From NCBI GenBank assembly GCA_024743115.1, contig JANSXC010000002.1:164207-228206 (forward strand): a DNA stretch of 64,000 nucleotides. The letters run 5' to 3'. The position numbers and the translations under genes are program-made. The notes below the pieces were generated by a model. That model was not told where the DNA came from. It saw nothing but the letters and a program-made list of their open reading frames with translations, and searched no databases. This stretch comes from a bacterium (GTDB taxonomy: Bacteria; Planctomycetota; UBA1135; UBA2386). This document shows positions 17,838 to 25,317 of this stretch, one piece after another; within the stretch, counting starts at the first letter, position 1, and each line of letters begins with the position of its first letter.

Positions 17838-18551
17838 ATGGTTCAGTTTCGGTTTCTGCGTCACTTCAACGATCTCGAGCTGGCGCGCGGTGTGGACCGC
17901 AGGAAGCGACTGTTGCCGGCGGATGCGGCCGCGTTTCCCGGCGACGGCGCCGTCGATCGGTTCGCGCGCGCGCTTTGCCGTCACCGCGCCACGAACCTGC
18001 GGGAGCTTTGTGAGTCGTTCGAGTTCTTCGCGTTGGCTCGCAAGCACTCCCGGGCGGGGGAGGTCGCGGACCTGTGCGGTGGTCACGGCCTGGTTGGTGC
18101 GCTGTTTGCGGTGTTCGAGCCCAGTGTGGAGCGCGTGATCGTGCTCGACCGTTCGCGGCCCGCGAGCTTCGACCTCGTATGTGCCGCAGCCGAAGAGGTT
18201 GCGCCGCGGGTGCGGGGTCGCATCGAGTACGCGGAGGTTACGATACGCAACGCGGCGCGGCGGGTTGCGCCCACGGCCGGGCTCGTGGCGGTCCACGCGT
18301 GTGGCGCCAAGACCGATGCGGCGCTCGACCTCGCACTCGCGAACGGTCAGCCGGTCGCGTGCATGCCGTGTTGCCACCCCGTGTCACGTTCGACTGCTCC
18401 GGCCGCCGTGAAGCGCGAGTTCGCCCACGACGCGGTCGACATTCATCGCACGTACCGACTCGAGGCGGCGGGCTACCACGTGCGCTGGTCGGCGATCTCC
18501 GAACGCATCACGCGGAAGAATCGCGTGATTCTCGCGCGACCGCGCAGGTAA
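17838..18551 (+). CDS. SAM-dependent methyltransferase (Methyltransf_32-like)
   Basis: The 237-residue protein has a Rossmann motif I, VADLCGGHGLVGALFAV, an acidic strand VIVLDRSR, and LVAVHACGAKTDAALDLAL followed by ACMPCCHPV. The HACG..TD...L / PCCH combination is seen in the METTL25/Trm13-like methyltransferase group. The C-terminal ISERITRKNRVILARP also fits this group. The substrate is unknown. It begins 12 bases after the esterase gene and may be expressed with it, although the functions are unrelated. Confidence 0.7.
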   Translation: MVQFRFLRHFNDLELARGVDRRKRLLPADAAAFPGDGAVDRFARALCRHRATNLRELCESFEFFALARKHSRAGEVADLCGGHGLVGALFAVFEPSVERVIVLDRSRPASFDLVCAAAEEVAPRVRGRIEYAEVTIRNAARRVAPTAGLVAVHACGAKTDAALDLALANGQPVACMPCCHPVSRSTAPAAVKREFAHDAVDIHRTYRLEAAGYHVRWSAISERITRKNRVILARPRR

Positions 18552-18627
18552 GGGCGCGCTAGTGCGTATCGGATCACGATTCAGATTTGTCGGTCGAGCG
18601 GATCCGGTCGACACGGATCGTCGGCGC

Positions 18628-18646
18628 TAACATTCTCGAGAATGTT
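18628..18646. promoter_or_regulatory. Perfect 18-bp palindrome overlapping a -10 element upstream of the sigma-factor gene
   Basis: Bases 18629-18646 read AACATTCTC-GAGAATGTT, a perfect palindrome. TAACAT at 18628-18633 fits the window's -10 pattern and lies 8 bases before an ATG at 18642. A protein dimer bound here would cover the promoter and the transcription start. The palindrome has no loop and no T run, so it is better explained as an operator than as a terminator. Confidence 0.55.
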
Positions 18647-18672
18647 GACGCTCGCGGAGCTGCTGCGGCGTC

Positions 18673-19287
18673 TTGGCGATCGTGAGGCCGACCGAACTGG
18701 ATTCGAACCGAGAATTGCCGGCCGCCGAACTATCGGCAGCACAGCTTGCCTGGATCCGCGAGCAGCAGGCGGCGCTCTGGCGCTATCTGCTGCTGCTCGG
18801 CGCTCGCCCAGAAGAGGCCGAGGACGTCATGCAGGATGCCTTCGTGGCGCTGCTGCGACGATACCCGGGTGAGGACCGGTCTGCGCAGGCGCGGTTGCTG
18901 CGGACGATCGCGCGCAACCGCTTCGTCGAGCTTCGGCGCCGGCGCGGCGGCAAGCTCGTCGGCTGGTCCGACGCCGTCGATGCGTGGTTGGCCGACCGGC
19001 CCGAGGCACTGCAGAACACGATGGCGGAGCAGTTCGAGGACTGCCTCGGAGAACTCACGGAGCGCGCCCGCGTCGCACTCATGTTGCGACACGCAGAGGA
19101 TCAACCCGTCGAGGACATCGCTCGTCACGTTGGGCTGGCGCGAGGCGGTGCGTTGACCTTGCTGCAGCGCAGTCGTGATCAGCTGCGGGCGTGCCTGGAG
19201 CGGCGCGGCTTCAACCACCGTGGTCGCGCGCGGAGCAGCGCGCACGGATCCCCCGAAACTTCACCGGCTCTCGAGACCAGATCATGA
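18673..19287 (+). CDS. ECF-type RNA polymerase sigma-70 factor
   Basis: The product is about 204 residues. Region 2 is visible as WRYLLLLGARPEEAEDVMQDAFVALLRRY followed by ARLLRTIARNRFVELRRRR, and region 4 as ELTERARVALMLRHAEDQPVEDIARHVGL with an altered last helix (ARGGALTLLQRSRDQLRACL). There is no anti-sigma zinc-finger protein next to it. Instead it overlaps a membrane LRR protein gene by 4 bases. The start is uncertain: TTG at 18673 or GTG at 18682 are in frame, neither with a good ribosome site. The promoter-proximal ATG at 18642 is out of frame. Confidence 0.85.
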   Translation: MAIVRPTELDSNRELPAAELSAAQLAWIREQQAALWRYLLLLGARPEEAEDVMQDAFVALLRRYPGEDRSAQARLLRTIARNRFVELRRRRGGKLVGWSDAVDAWLADRPEALQNTMAEQFEDCLGELTERARVALMLRHAEDQPVEDIARHVGLARGGALTLLQRSRDQLRACLERRGFNHRGRARSSAHGSPETSPALETRS

Positions 19288-21080
19288 ACTCTCATCGCTT
19301 TCGCCCCGACGACGCCGTCGCAGATCGTCATGTCGAGCTGCTGCTCCAGGAGACCCTCGCCGGAAGTTCGGCGCCCGACGTCACCGCGCGCGTCGCGGCG
19401 GCGTTCGCGCGGGGTGACGGGCCAGCGGACGTCGAGCGCCTGTCGGCATCCGGTCGTGGTCCCCGCCGCGGCTTCGGTCTCTTGGCCGCCCTTCTGGGGT
19501 TGGTGGTGGTTCTGGGCGTGGGATACGCCAGCCGGTCGCAGCCGGAGTCGTCCGAACCGGAGGGTGCGCGCCCAGGGATGCCGCAAGGACCGGCGCAGGA
19601 GCGTCCGCTCGGTCCCGAGGTGACGGTCACGACGATGGCCGAGATCGCTGCACTGCCCGCGGATACGGACAACGTGCGGTTGCGGCTTCACACCGCGGAC
19701 GCGGTGCGCGCGTTGACCCGCTTGCGAAAGCTGCGCCGGCTCGATGCTGCGTTCGAGCTCGAAGTGACGTTCAGTAGCCGTCGTGCCAAGCGGCCGGACT
19801 TCTTTCCCGCAGCGGCGGAGCCTCTCGGGATGCTTACGAGCCTCGAAGAACTCGACCTCAGCGGCCACGGCCCGATCAAGGGTCTCGGGTCGCTGGAGAC
19901 GTTGGCGCGGCTGCGCCGCCTGCGGATCTACTACGCGCTCATGGAGCCGCGCAGTCTCGGCGTGCTGTCGAAGCTTCCGCGGCTCGAGCACCTTCACCTG
20001 GAGGCGACGCTCTCGACCGACGCCGATGCGCCCCTGCTGGACCTGGACCATCCCGAGTACGGACTCGCTACGTTTGCCGGCTCAGGACGATTGCGGACTC
20101 TGACGCTCACGGCCTGTATCGCCGATCTCGAAGGCATGCAGGCGGTGGCGACCAACCCGTTGGAGGAGCTACGAATCTACGGGCTCAGCGCCGCGCAGCC
20201 GCACCCACGGCGTCAGTCGCTCGGGGCCGAGGCGTATGTGCCACTCGGTGGGATTCGAACCCTGCGACACTTCTCGTTCCAGGATACCTGCAGCCCGGAA
20301 CTCTTCGCTGGACTGCTGCAGTGTGAGCACCTCGAAACCCTGAACCTCGGGTCGGCGGATGGCTTGCAGGGCCGCGAGGCCGGTCGAGCGATCGCTCGGC
20401 TGACGCAGGTGAAGAGCGTGACGGTGGCGGGCTCGTCCATCGATCACGAGGCACTGATTGGCCTGACCGAGTCGAAGACGATCGTCGATCTTGCCCTCGG
20501 GGGCGACGTCGAGTGCACGGATTCCATCCTGGCGCGAGTCGCCAAGATGCCCGCCCTGCGCCGACTGACCTTGCCGTTGTCGCACTCGATCACCGATGCG
20601 GGCATGGCGGTGCTCGCCGCAACGAAGCTCGAGCACTTCGCGTTGCCCCACCCGGAGAAGATCACATCGGCAGGGTTGCGGCATTTGCCGCGGAGTCTGA
20701 CGAGCCTCATCGGGGAGGCGGGGCCGTTCGATGCTTCGGTGCTCGACCGGCTCGACAACCTGACCGAGGCGGAGTTTTTCTTCCACTACGATCGCCCGCT
20801 GTCGCTGGTACCCGATCTGCTCACCGCGTCGACGAGGACGAGTCTGCGCAAACTGACATTGGCGGTGGATCTCAGGCGACTGCAGGCGCTCGAACGTTTG
20901 GCTGAGCTCGAGGGAGTCGAGTTGCTCGATGCCAGCAAGAGCCTCGGTGAGTTGCCGGCCGATGCGGTTCGACGGCTGCGGGAGCGTAGCGTCGAGGTGC
21001 GGCTGCCGAGTGCCCGGGAGCCCGCGCCGATCGAGGTCATGGAAGTGAAGGCCGCCGGACCGGGTCGCCGGAAGAAGTGA
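19284..21080 (+). CDS. Single-pass membrane leucine-rich-repeat protein, probable sigma-factor partner
   Basis: The 598-residue protein starts at the ATG overlapping the sigma-factor stop (ATGA), indicating translational coupling. An N-terminal cytoplasmic part of about 60 residues is followed by one membrane helix (GFGLLAALLGLVVVLGVGYA, about 63-82) and a low-complexity linker. More than ten leucine-rich repeats then cover most of the rest, for example LTSLEELDLSGHGPIKGLGSL and ALRRLTLPLSHSITDAGMAVL. This layout is that of a transmembrane regulator with an extracytoplasmic LRR sensor. No zinc-binding anti-sigma domain is visible in the N-terminal part, so the way it would hold the sigma factor is unknown. 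Similar pairs are frequent in some Planctomycetota. Confidence 0.75.
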   Translation: MNSHRFRPDDAVADRHVELLLQETLAGSSAPDVTARVAAAFARGDGPADVERLSASGRGPRRGFGLLAALLGLVVVLGVGYASRSQPESSEPEGARPGMPQGPAQERPLGPEVTVTTMAEIAALPADTDNVRLRLHTADAVRALTRLRKLRRLDAAFELEVTFSSRRAKRPDFFPAAAEPLGMLTSLEELDLSGHGPIKGLGSLETLARLRRLRIYYALMEPRSLGVLSKLPRLEHLHLEATLSTDADAPLLDLDHPEYGLATFAGSGRLRTLTLTACIADLEGMQAVATNPLEELRIYGLSAAQPHPRRQSLGAEAYVPLGGIRTLRHFSFQDTCSPELFAGLLQCEHLETLNLGSADGLQGREAGRAIARLTQVKSVTVAGSSIDHEALIGLTESKTIVDLALGGDVECTDSILARVAKMPALRRLTLPLSHSITDAGMAVLAATKLEHFALPHPEKITSAGLRHLPRSLTSLIGEAGPFDASVLDRLDNLTEAEFFFHYDRPLSLVPDLLTASTRTSLRKLTLAVDLRRLQALERLAELEGVELLDASKSLGELPADAVRRLRERSVEVRLPSAREPAPIEVMEVKAAGPGRRKK

Positions 21081-21105
21081 GTGGCGGCCGGTGGCGCGCT
21101 GAGCT

Positions 21106-22500
21106 TCAGAGGTCAGTGAGGCACACGCAGAATCGGTCCTGCAGCTCCCGCCAGGGCTTCGCGCTGCCGACGAAGTTCTGCGTCAGGATCGCGAACGCGA
21201 GGTGCCGCCCGCTGCGAGTCGTGACATAGCCCGCGAGGTTGCTGACGCCGGAGATCGTGCCGGTCTTCGCACGTATGCGATCCTCGGCCGCCGTGCCCTG
21301 CATTCGCTGTCGGAGCGTGCCGTCGCGTCCGGCAATCGGCAGGCTCGCAGCGAACACCTCGAACGCACGACCGCCGCGTCGATGCATGTCGGCTAGCGTT
21401 CGCACCAGGACCTCCGCGCTGATGAGCGTGTAGTGCGACACTCCCGAACCGTCCGCGATGCGATACGCGGCGGGGTCGAGGCCGAGAGCCTCGAGGTCGG
21501 CGTCGATCAGTGCGAGACCACGATCGACCGCGCCCGCGTCGAGTTTGGCGTCGGGGGCGAGTGCTCCGAGCCGTCGCAGCAGGAGTTCGGCACCGAGGTT
21601 GTCGCTGACCTTGTTGGTCTCGTGTACGACGTCGGCGACCGGCCGTTCGAGGTTTGCCCGAATCGCCGCGGCTGTCAGGGCCGGTCGGACGTTCGTGATC
21701 CGGATCGTCGGGGCCGCGTCGGCGTCGTTGCCTTCGCGGTGCCGCCGTAGCTCATCGGCGAGTACCGCGGCGGTGAAGCGTGCGGGGTCGGGCACGGTGA
21801 GCCGACGGGTCGTGACGCGATCTGCTTCGAGAGTGCCGCTGACCACTACGCGCGTACTATCGCGATAGCGCCCGCGACCTACGCGCAGTGGGCCCGAGCC
21901 GCCGTTGTTGACCAGTTCGAGTCCGCCGCTCACGGGCAGCAATCGAGCGTCCACGCCCGTTGGTCGTCCGCGGGCCTCGATCGTGACGCAGCCGCGGTCG
22001 ACCGCCGCCGCAGATAGCGCGGGCATGAACGTGTAGGGCTCGTCGTCCCACATCCAGCCTTCCCCGAAGCGCGCGGCGCCGTGCAGCGGATCCACGATCG
22101 TGACGTTCCCGTCAACTGGTCGGCCACCGGACCGCGACGCGAGCTCGTCGACGAGGACTGTCAGTTCCTGGCTGGACAAGAACGGATCCCCGCCGCCGAG
22201 GAGCGTGACGCCACCGGCGCGGGCTTCGTCCTGGACCAGGCTCGTCGTGATCGTGCCGTCGACGTCACGGCGGCAGATCGATGCGGTCGTCAGTACCTTC
22301 ATCGTCGATGCCGGTCGCAGCAGGCGGCGGTGCTCGCGGGCGAGGAGCGTTTCGCCGGTATCGAGATCGACGACCATCGCGGCGACCTGAACCGCATGCT
22401 GGTCATGTGGCTGGAACAGTTCAGCGAGCTCGTGCCGGTCACCGAGCGTCGTGCAACCGACCGCGAGCAGACATCCGAGCAGGGCGGGCGAGGAGCGCAT
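21106..22500 (-). CDS. dacB: D-alanyl-D-alanine carboxypeptidase/endopeptidase, PBP4 type (peptidase family S13)
   Basis: The 464-residue lipoprotein (lipobox LAVGC, Cys16) has the penicillin-binding-protein motifs ASTMK (Ser65, Lys68), SDN in NKVSDNLGAELL, and KTG in RAKTGTISGVSNLAGY. The spacing with a large insertion between the first two motifs is that of PBP4/DacB. It trims or cleaves D-Ala-containing peptide bridges in periplasmic murein. ATG at 22500 gives the signal peptide and is preceded 6 bases earlier by TACGCT, the close -10 pattern. It is divergent from the murein-recycling operon that begins at 22581. Confidence 0.9.
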   Translation of the reverse strand: MRSSPALLGCLLAVGCTTLGDRHELAELFQPHDQHAVQVAAMVVDLDTGETLLAREHRRLLRPASTMKVLTTASICRRDVDGTITTSLVQDEARAGGVTLLGGGDPFLSSQELTVLVDELASRSGGRPVDGNVTIVDPLHGAARFGEGWMWDDEPYTFMPALSAAAVDRGCVTIEARGRPTGVDARLLPVSGGLELVNNGGSGPLRVGRGRYRDSTRVVVSGTLEADRVTTRRLTVPDPARFTAAVLADELRRHREGNDADAAPTIRITNVRPALTAAAIRANLERPVADVVHETNKVSDNLGAELLLRRLGALAPDAKLDAGAVDRGLALIDADLEALGLDPAAYRIADGSGVSHYTLISAEVLVRTLADMHRRGGRAFEVFAASLPIAGRDGTLRQRMQGTAAEDRIRAKTGTISGVSNLAGYVTTRSGRHLAFAILTQNFVGSAKPWRELQDRFCVCLTDL

Positions 22501-22506
22501 GCGGCG

Positions 22507-22512
22507 AGCGTA
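22507..22512 (-). promoter_or_regulatory. Candidate -10 element of a leaderless promoter for dacB
   Basis: On the minus strand TACGCT lies 6 bases before the ATG at 22500, with no Shine-Dalgarno sequence. It faces the promoter of the divergent gene at 22581. Confidence 0.5.
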
Positions 22513-22567
22513 GCCGTAGGGCCGGGTATCCACGAACGCCTGGTTGGTTCCTCTGCAGTCGTCGTTC

Positions 22568-22573
22568 TAAGAT
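22568..22573 (+). promoter_or_regulatory. Candidate -10 element of a leaderless promoter for the murein-recycling operon
   Basis: TAAGAT lies 7 bases before the ATG at 22581. No Shine-Dalgarno sequence is present, so the transcript probably begins at or very near the start codon. Confidence 0.55.
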
Positions 22574-22580
22574 CGCCGCG

Positions 22581-23543
22581 ATGGACCAGCTGCTTCCGCG
22601 TGCCCTCGTTGCTGGTGACGAGATCGCGGTCGTGGCGCCCGCGAGCGGCGTCCGCGACATCGAGGCTTTGGAGCGTGGGCTCGAGCGCTTTCGCAATTGG
22701 GGCCTCGAGCCCGTCCTCTTGCCGCATGCGCGGGCGCAGCTGGACTGGCCGGAGGGCTGCCCGATCGCTGCGTCGGACGCGGACCGGTTGGCCGATCTAC
22801 AGTGTGCGATCGACGACCCGAGGTACCGCGCGATCGTCAGCGTGCGGGGCGGCTACGGCACGACGCGATTGCTCGATGGGCTGGTGCTGGATCGCTTGCG
22901 CGAGGATCCCAAGCCGATCCTCGGTTACAGCGATCTCACGGCGCTGCTGGCCGCGTTGCACGGGACGCTCGGACTCGTCGGGTTCCATGGCCCGATGCTC
23001 GCGACCTCTTCCGCGATGGATGCCGGCGACGCATTGTGGCCACTTCAGCGGCAGCTGTTGATGTCACCGACCGAGCCCGCGCAGCTGCCGGTCGCCGACG
23101 CTGCGACCGGCGTCGTCGGCGGAGCAGCTGAGGGCGTCCTGGTCGGCGGCAACCTGAGTCTCGTGCAGTCGCTGATCGGCACGCCGTGGGAGATCGCGAC
23201 GACTGGCGCGTTGCTGTTCCTCGAGGACATCGGCGAACCGCCGTACCGCGTCGATCGGATGCTGACGCACCTGCGGCAGACCGGCGCGTTCGATCGCGCC
23301 GCGGGGGTGATCCTCGGCGACTTCCACGTCGAGGGAACCGAACTGGCGAGCGAGCACGGGCCCATGACCGCAGTGCTCGAAGAACGCCTGGGAGACCTTG
23401 CCGTGCCGGTGGCGCGAGGCGTGCCGTTCGGACACCGACCCGGGTCATGGACTCTGCCGGTGGGCGTCCGCGCGCGGCTGCGCGTGCCGGCGGTCGGTGG
23501 TGGTGTAACGCTGCAGCTCCTCGAGCCGGCGGTCAGGGCATGA
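22581..23543 (+). CDS. ldcA: LD-carboxypeptidase (peptidase family S66, LdcA/MccF-like)
   Basis: The 320-residue cytoplasmic enzyme has the S66 family elements: RGGYGTTRLL, ILGYSDLTALL with the nucleophile Ser117, LFLEDIGEPPYRVDRMLTHL with the catalytic Glu, and VPFGHRPGSWTLPVG with the catalytic His. LdcA removes the terminal D-Ala from murein tetrapeptides during recycling; MccF relatives cleave microcin C. The neighbours, an L-Ala-D/L-Glu epimerase and a murein peptide amidase, favour the murein role. Its stop overlaps the next ATG as ATGA. Confidence 0.88.
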   Translation: MDQLLPRALVAGDEIAVVAPASGVRDIEALERGLERFRNWGLEPVLLPHARAQLDWPEGCPIAASDADRLADLQCAIDDPRYRAIVSVRGGYGTTRLLDGLVLDRLREDPKPILGYSDLTALLAALHGTLGLVGFHGPMLATSSAMDAGDALWPLQRQLLMSPTEPAQLPVADAATGVVGGAAEGVLVGGNLSLVQSLIGTPWEIATTGALLFLEDIGEPPYRVDRMLTHLRQTGAFDRAAGVILGDFHVEGTELASEHGPMTAVLEERLGDLAVPVARGVPFGHRPGSWTLPVGVRARLRVPAVGGGVTLQLLEPAVRA

Positions 23544-24604
23544 GCGCGAACTGGCAGTTGCGCAGCTCGGCGTTCACTCTGGAGCTGCGTCATCGCTTTA
23601 CGCTGGCGAACAGCTCGCGGACGACGACGCCGACGCTGCTGGTCGAACTGGAGTATGACGGTATCGTCGGCTACGGCGAGTCCGCGATGCCGCCGTATCT
23701 CGGCGAGACGCAAGCGACCGCTGCAGAGTTTCTGGCGCGGATCGATCTCGCCCTACTGCGGGATCCGTTTCGTACGGCGGAAGTCTTGGGCCGCGTCAAC
23801 GCGATTGCCGCGGGCAACCACGCGGCGAAGGCGGCGTTCGACATCGCGCTGCACGACTGGCTCGGCAAGGTGCTGGGACAGCCGTGGTATCGCATCCATG
23901 GTCTGGATCCGGAGCAGGCGCCGGTCACGTCCTACACGATCGGCATTCATGCCCCCGAGACCGTGCGGCAGATCGCGGCTGCGGCGAGCGGGCAGTATCG
24001 GGCGTTCAAGATCAAGCTCGGAGGCCGTCAGGACCGCGAGATGATCGGCGCGATTCGTGATGCCGCCGCGACGCCGATCCGGGTCGACGTGAACCAGGGC
24101 TGGCACGATCGTGATCATGCGCTCCGGGAGATCGAGTGGCTCGCGACGCAGGGCGTCGAACTCGTGGAGCAGCCGATGCCGGTGGCGAGCGTCGACGACC
24201 TCGCCTGGCTGCGGGAACGTAGTCCACTGCCGATCGTCGCGGACGAGGCGGTGCAGCGGCTCGTGGATGTTCGATCGGCGGCCGGGGTCTACGACGGCGT
24301 GAACATCAAGCTCATGAAGTGCACGGGCATGCGCGAGGCGCGTGCGATGATCGAGCGGGCCCGGGCGTTGGACCTGCGCGTGATGCTCGGATGCATGACC
24401 GAGAGCTCGTGCGCCATCTCCGCAGCGGCGCAGCTGGCGCCGCTCGTCGACTGGGCGGACCTTGACGGCGCGCTGCTCGTGGCGAATGACCCGTTCGACG
24501 GTGCGATGCTCTCGGATGGTCGGATCGTGCCGTGCGAACGGCCGGGTCACGGTGCGGTGCCACGATCCATAGCGGACCCTCGCGTGGAGTCATCGGCTCG
24601 ATAG
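23540..24604 (+). CDS. Dipeptide epimerase, L-Ala-D/L-Glu epimerase type (enolase superfamily)
   Basis: The 354-residue protein has the muconate-lactonizing subgroup signature: a KxK motif (FKIKLGG) with the general base Lys, metal ligands in IRVDVNQGW, VELVEQPMP and IVADEAVQR, the second catalytic Lys in VNIKLMKCTG, and the C-terminal GCMTESS / LDGALLVANDPFDG segments that line the dipeptide pocket. It interconverts L-Ala-D-Glu and L-Ala-L-Glu so that murein peptides can be degraded. E. coli YcjG and B. subtilis YkfB are the best-known relatives. It overlaps the LD-carboxypeptidase gene by 4 bases. Confidence 0.88.
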   Translation: MSANWQLRSSAFTLELRHRFTLANSSRTTTPTLLVELEYDGIVGYGESAMPPYLGETQATAAEFLARIDLALLRDPFRTAEVLGRVNAIAAGNHAAKAAFDIALHDWLGKVLGQPWYRIHGLDPEQAPVTSYTIGIHAPETVRQIAAAASGQYRAFKIKLGGRQDREMIGAIRDAAATPIRVDVNQGWHDRDHALREIEWLATQGVELVEQPMPVASVDDLAWLRERSPLPIVADEAVQRLVDVRSAAGVYDGVNIKLMKCTGMREARAMIERARALDLRVMLGCMTESSCAISAAAQLAPLVDWADLDGALLVANDPFDGAMLSDGRIVPCERPGHGAVPRSIADPRVESSAR

Positions 24605-24607
24605 CAT
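24602..24607 (+). promoter_or_regulatory. Candidate internal promoter -10 element overlapping the epimerase stop codon
   Basis: TAGCAT begins with the TAG stop of the epimerase gene and lies 8 bases before the ATG at 24616. It would allow the amidase and the SpmA/B-type gene to be transcribed separately. Confidence 0.45.
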
Positions 24608-24615
24608 CGCGACCT

Positions 24616-25317
24616 ATGCGCTCACGCCCCCGTCAAGAACGCGGCACGTTCGTCGCCGAGCCGTCGACGTACGGCACGAGTCGCCTCGGCGCACCGCTGC
24701 AGGTCTGGCGTCCGACAGGACCGTGCGCTGCCCTCGTGTTCGCCGGTATTCATGGCGATGAAGGCGAGACTACCGCGGTGCTGTCATGGGCCATGCGCCA
24801 GCTCGCCGAACCGCCGCCGCGCTGCGCGGTCGTGCTTGCTGCCAACCCGGACGGCCTCTGTCGTGGGACGCGTGCCAATGCGGTCGGCGTCGACCTCAAT
24901 CGCAACTTCCCGACGACCAATTGGACCGCGGAGCCAGTCGTCCATCGGGTCATGTCGGACGAGCCGCGGGACATCGAGTTGTCGACCGGAGCGTCTGCCG
25001 GATCCGAGCCCGAGGTGCAGGCACTCGTTCGGCTGATCGAGGAGTTGCGGCCGAGTGATGCGGTCGTGGCGGTGCACGCACCGCTCGCGTGCGTCGAGGA
25101 CCCGACCGGCAGCCCGCTCGGGAAGTGGCTTGCCGAGCGCTCGAATCTGCCGCTGGTCGACGACATCGGCTATGCGACACCGGGCTCGTTCGGGTCCTGG
25201 GCGGCGGAGAACGACTATCACGAGATCACGTACGAGTTCGGCGTCGACTCGCCCGAAAGCCACCTCCGCAATCACGCTGGCATGTTCGCCGAGATGTTCG
25301 CTCGCGAGGACTGGTAA
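24616..25317 (+). CDS. mpaA: Murein peptide amidase (MpaA-like, M14 zinc carboxypeptidase family)
   Basis: The 233-residue enzyme has the M14 zinc site HGDEGE (His and Glu ligands) near the N-terminus, NRNFPTTNW for substrate carboxylate binding, the third ligand His in VVAVHAPLACVEDP, and the catalytic Glu in EITYEFGVDSPE. MpaA cleaves the gamma-D-Glu-diaminopimelate bond of murein tripeptide in the cytoplasm. No signal peptide is present, which agrees. In E. coli mpaA also sits beside the dipeptide epimerase gene. ATG at 24616 fits the close -10 element and avoids the overlap with the epimerase gene that longer versions need. Confidence 0.85.
   Translation: MRSRPRQERGTFVAEPSTYGTSRLGAPLQVWRPTGPCAALVFAGIHGDEGETTAVLSWAMRQLAEPPPRCAVVLAANPDGLCRGTRANAVGVDLNRNFPTTNWTAEPVVHRVMSDEPRDIELSTGASAGSEPEVQALVRLIEELRPSDAVVAVHAPLACVEDPTGSPLGKWLAERSNLPLVDDIGYATPGSFGSWAAENDYHEITYEFGVDSPESHLRNHAGMFAEMFAREDW

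Noticed and set aside
18642..18872. 76-codon plus-strand frame beginning at the promoter-proximal ATG
   Set aside because: It is not listed as a gene because most of it overlaps the sigma factor in another frame and its second half is Arg/Ala-rich. It is kept only as a possible upstream ORF in the findings.
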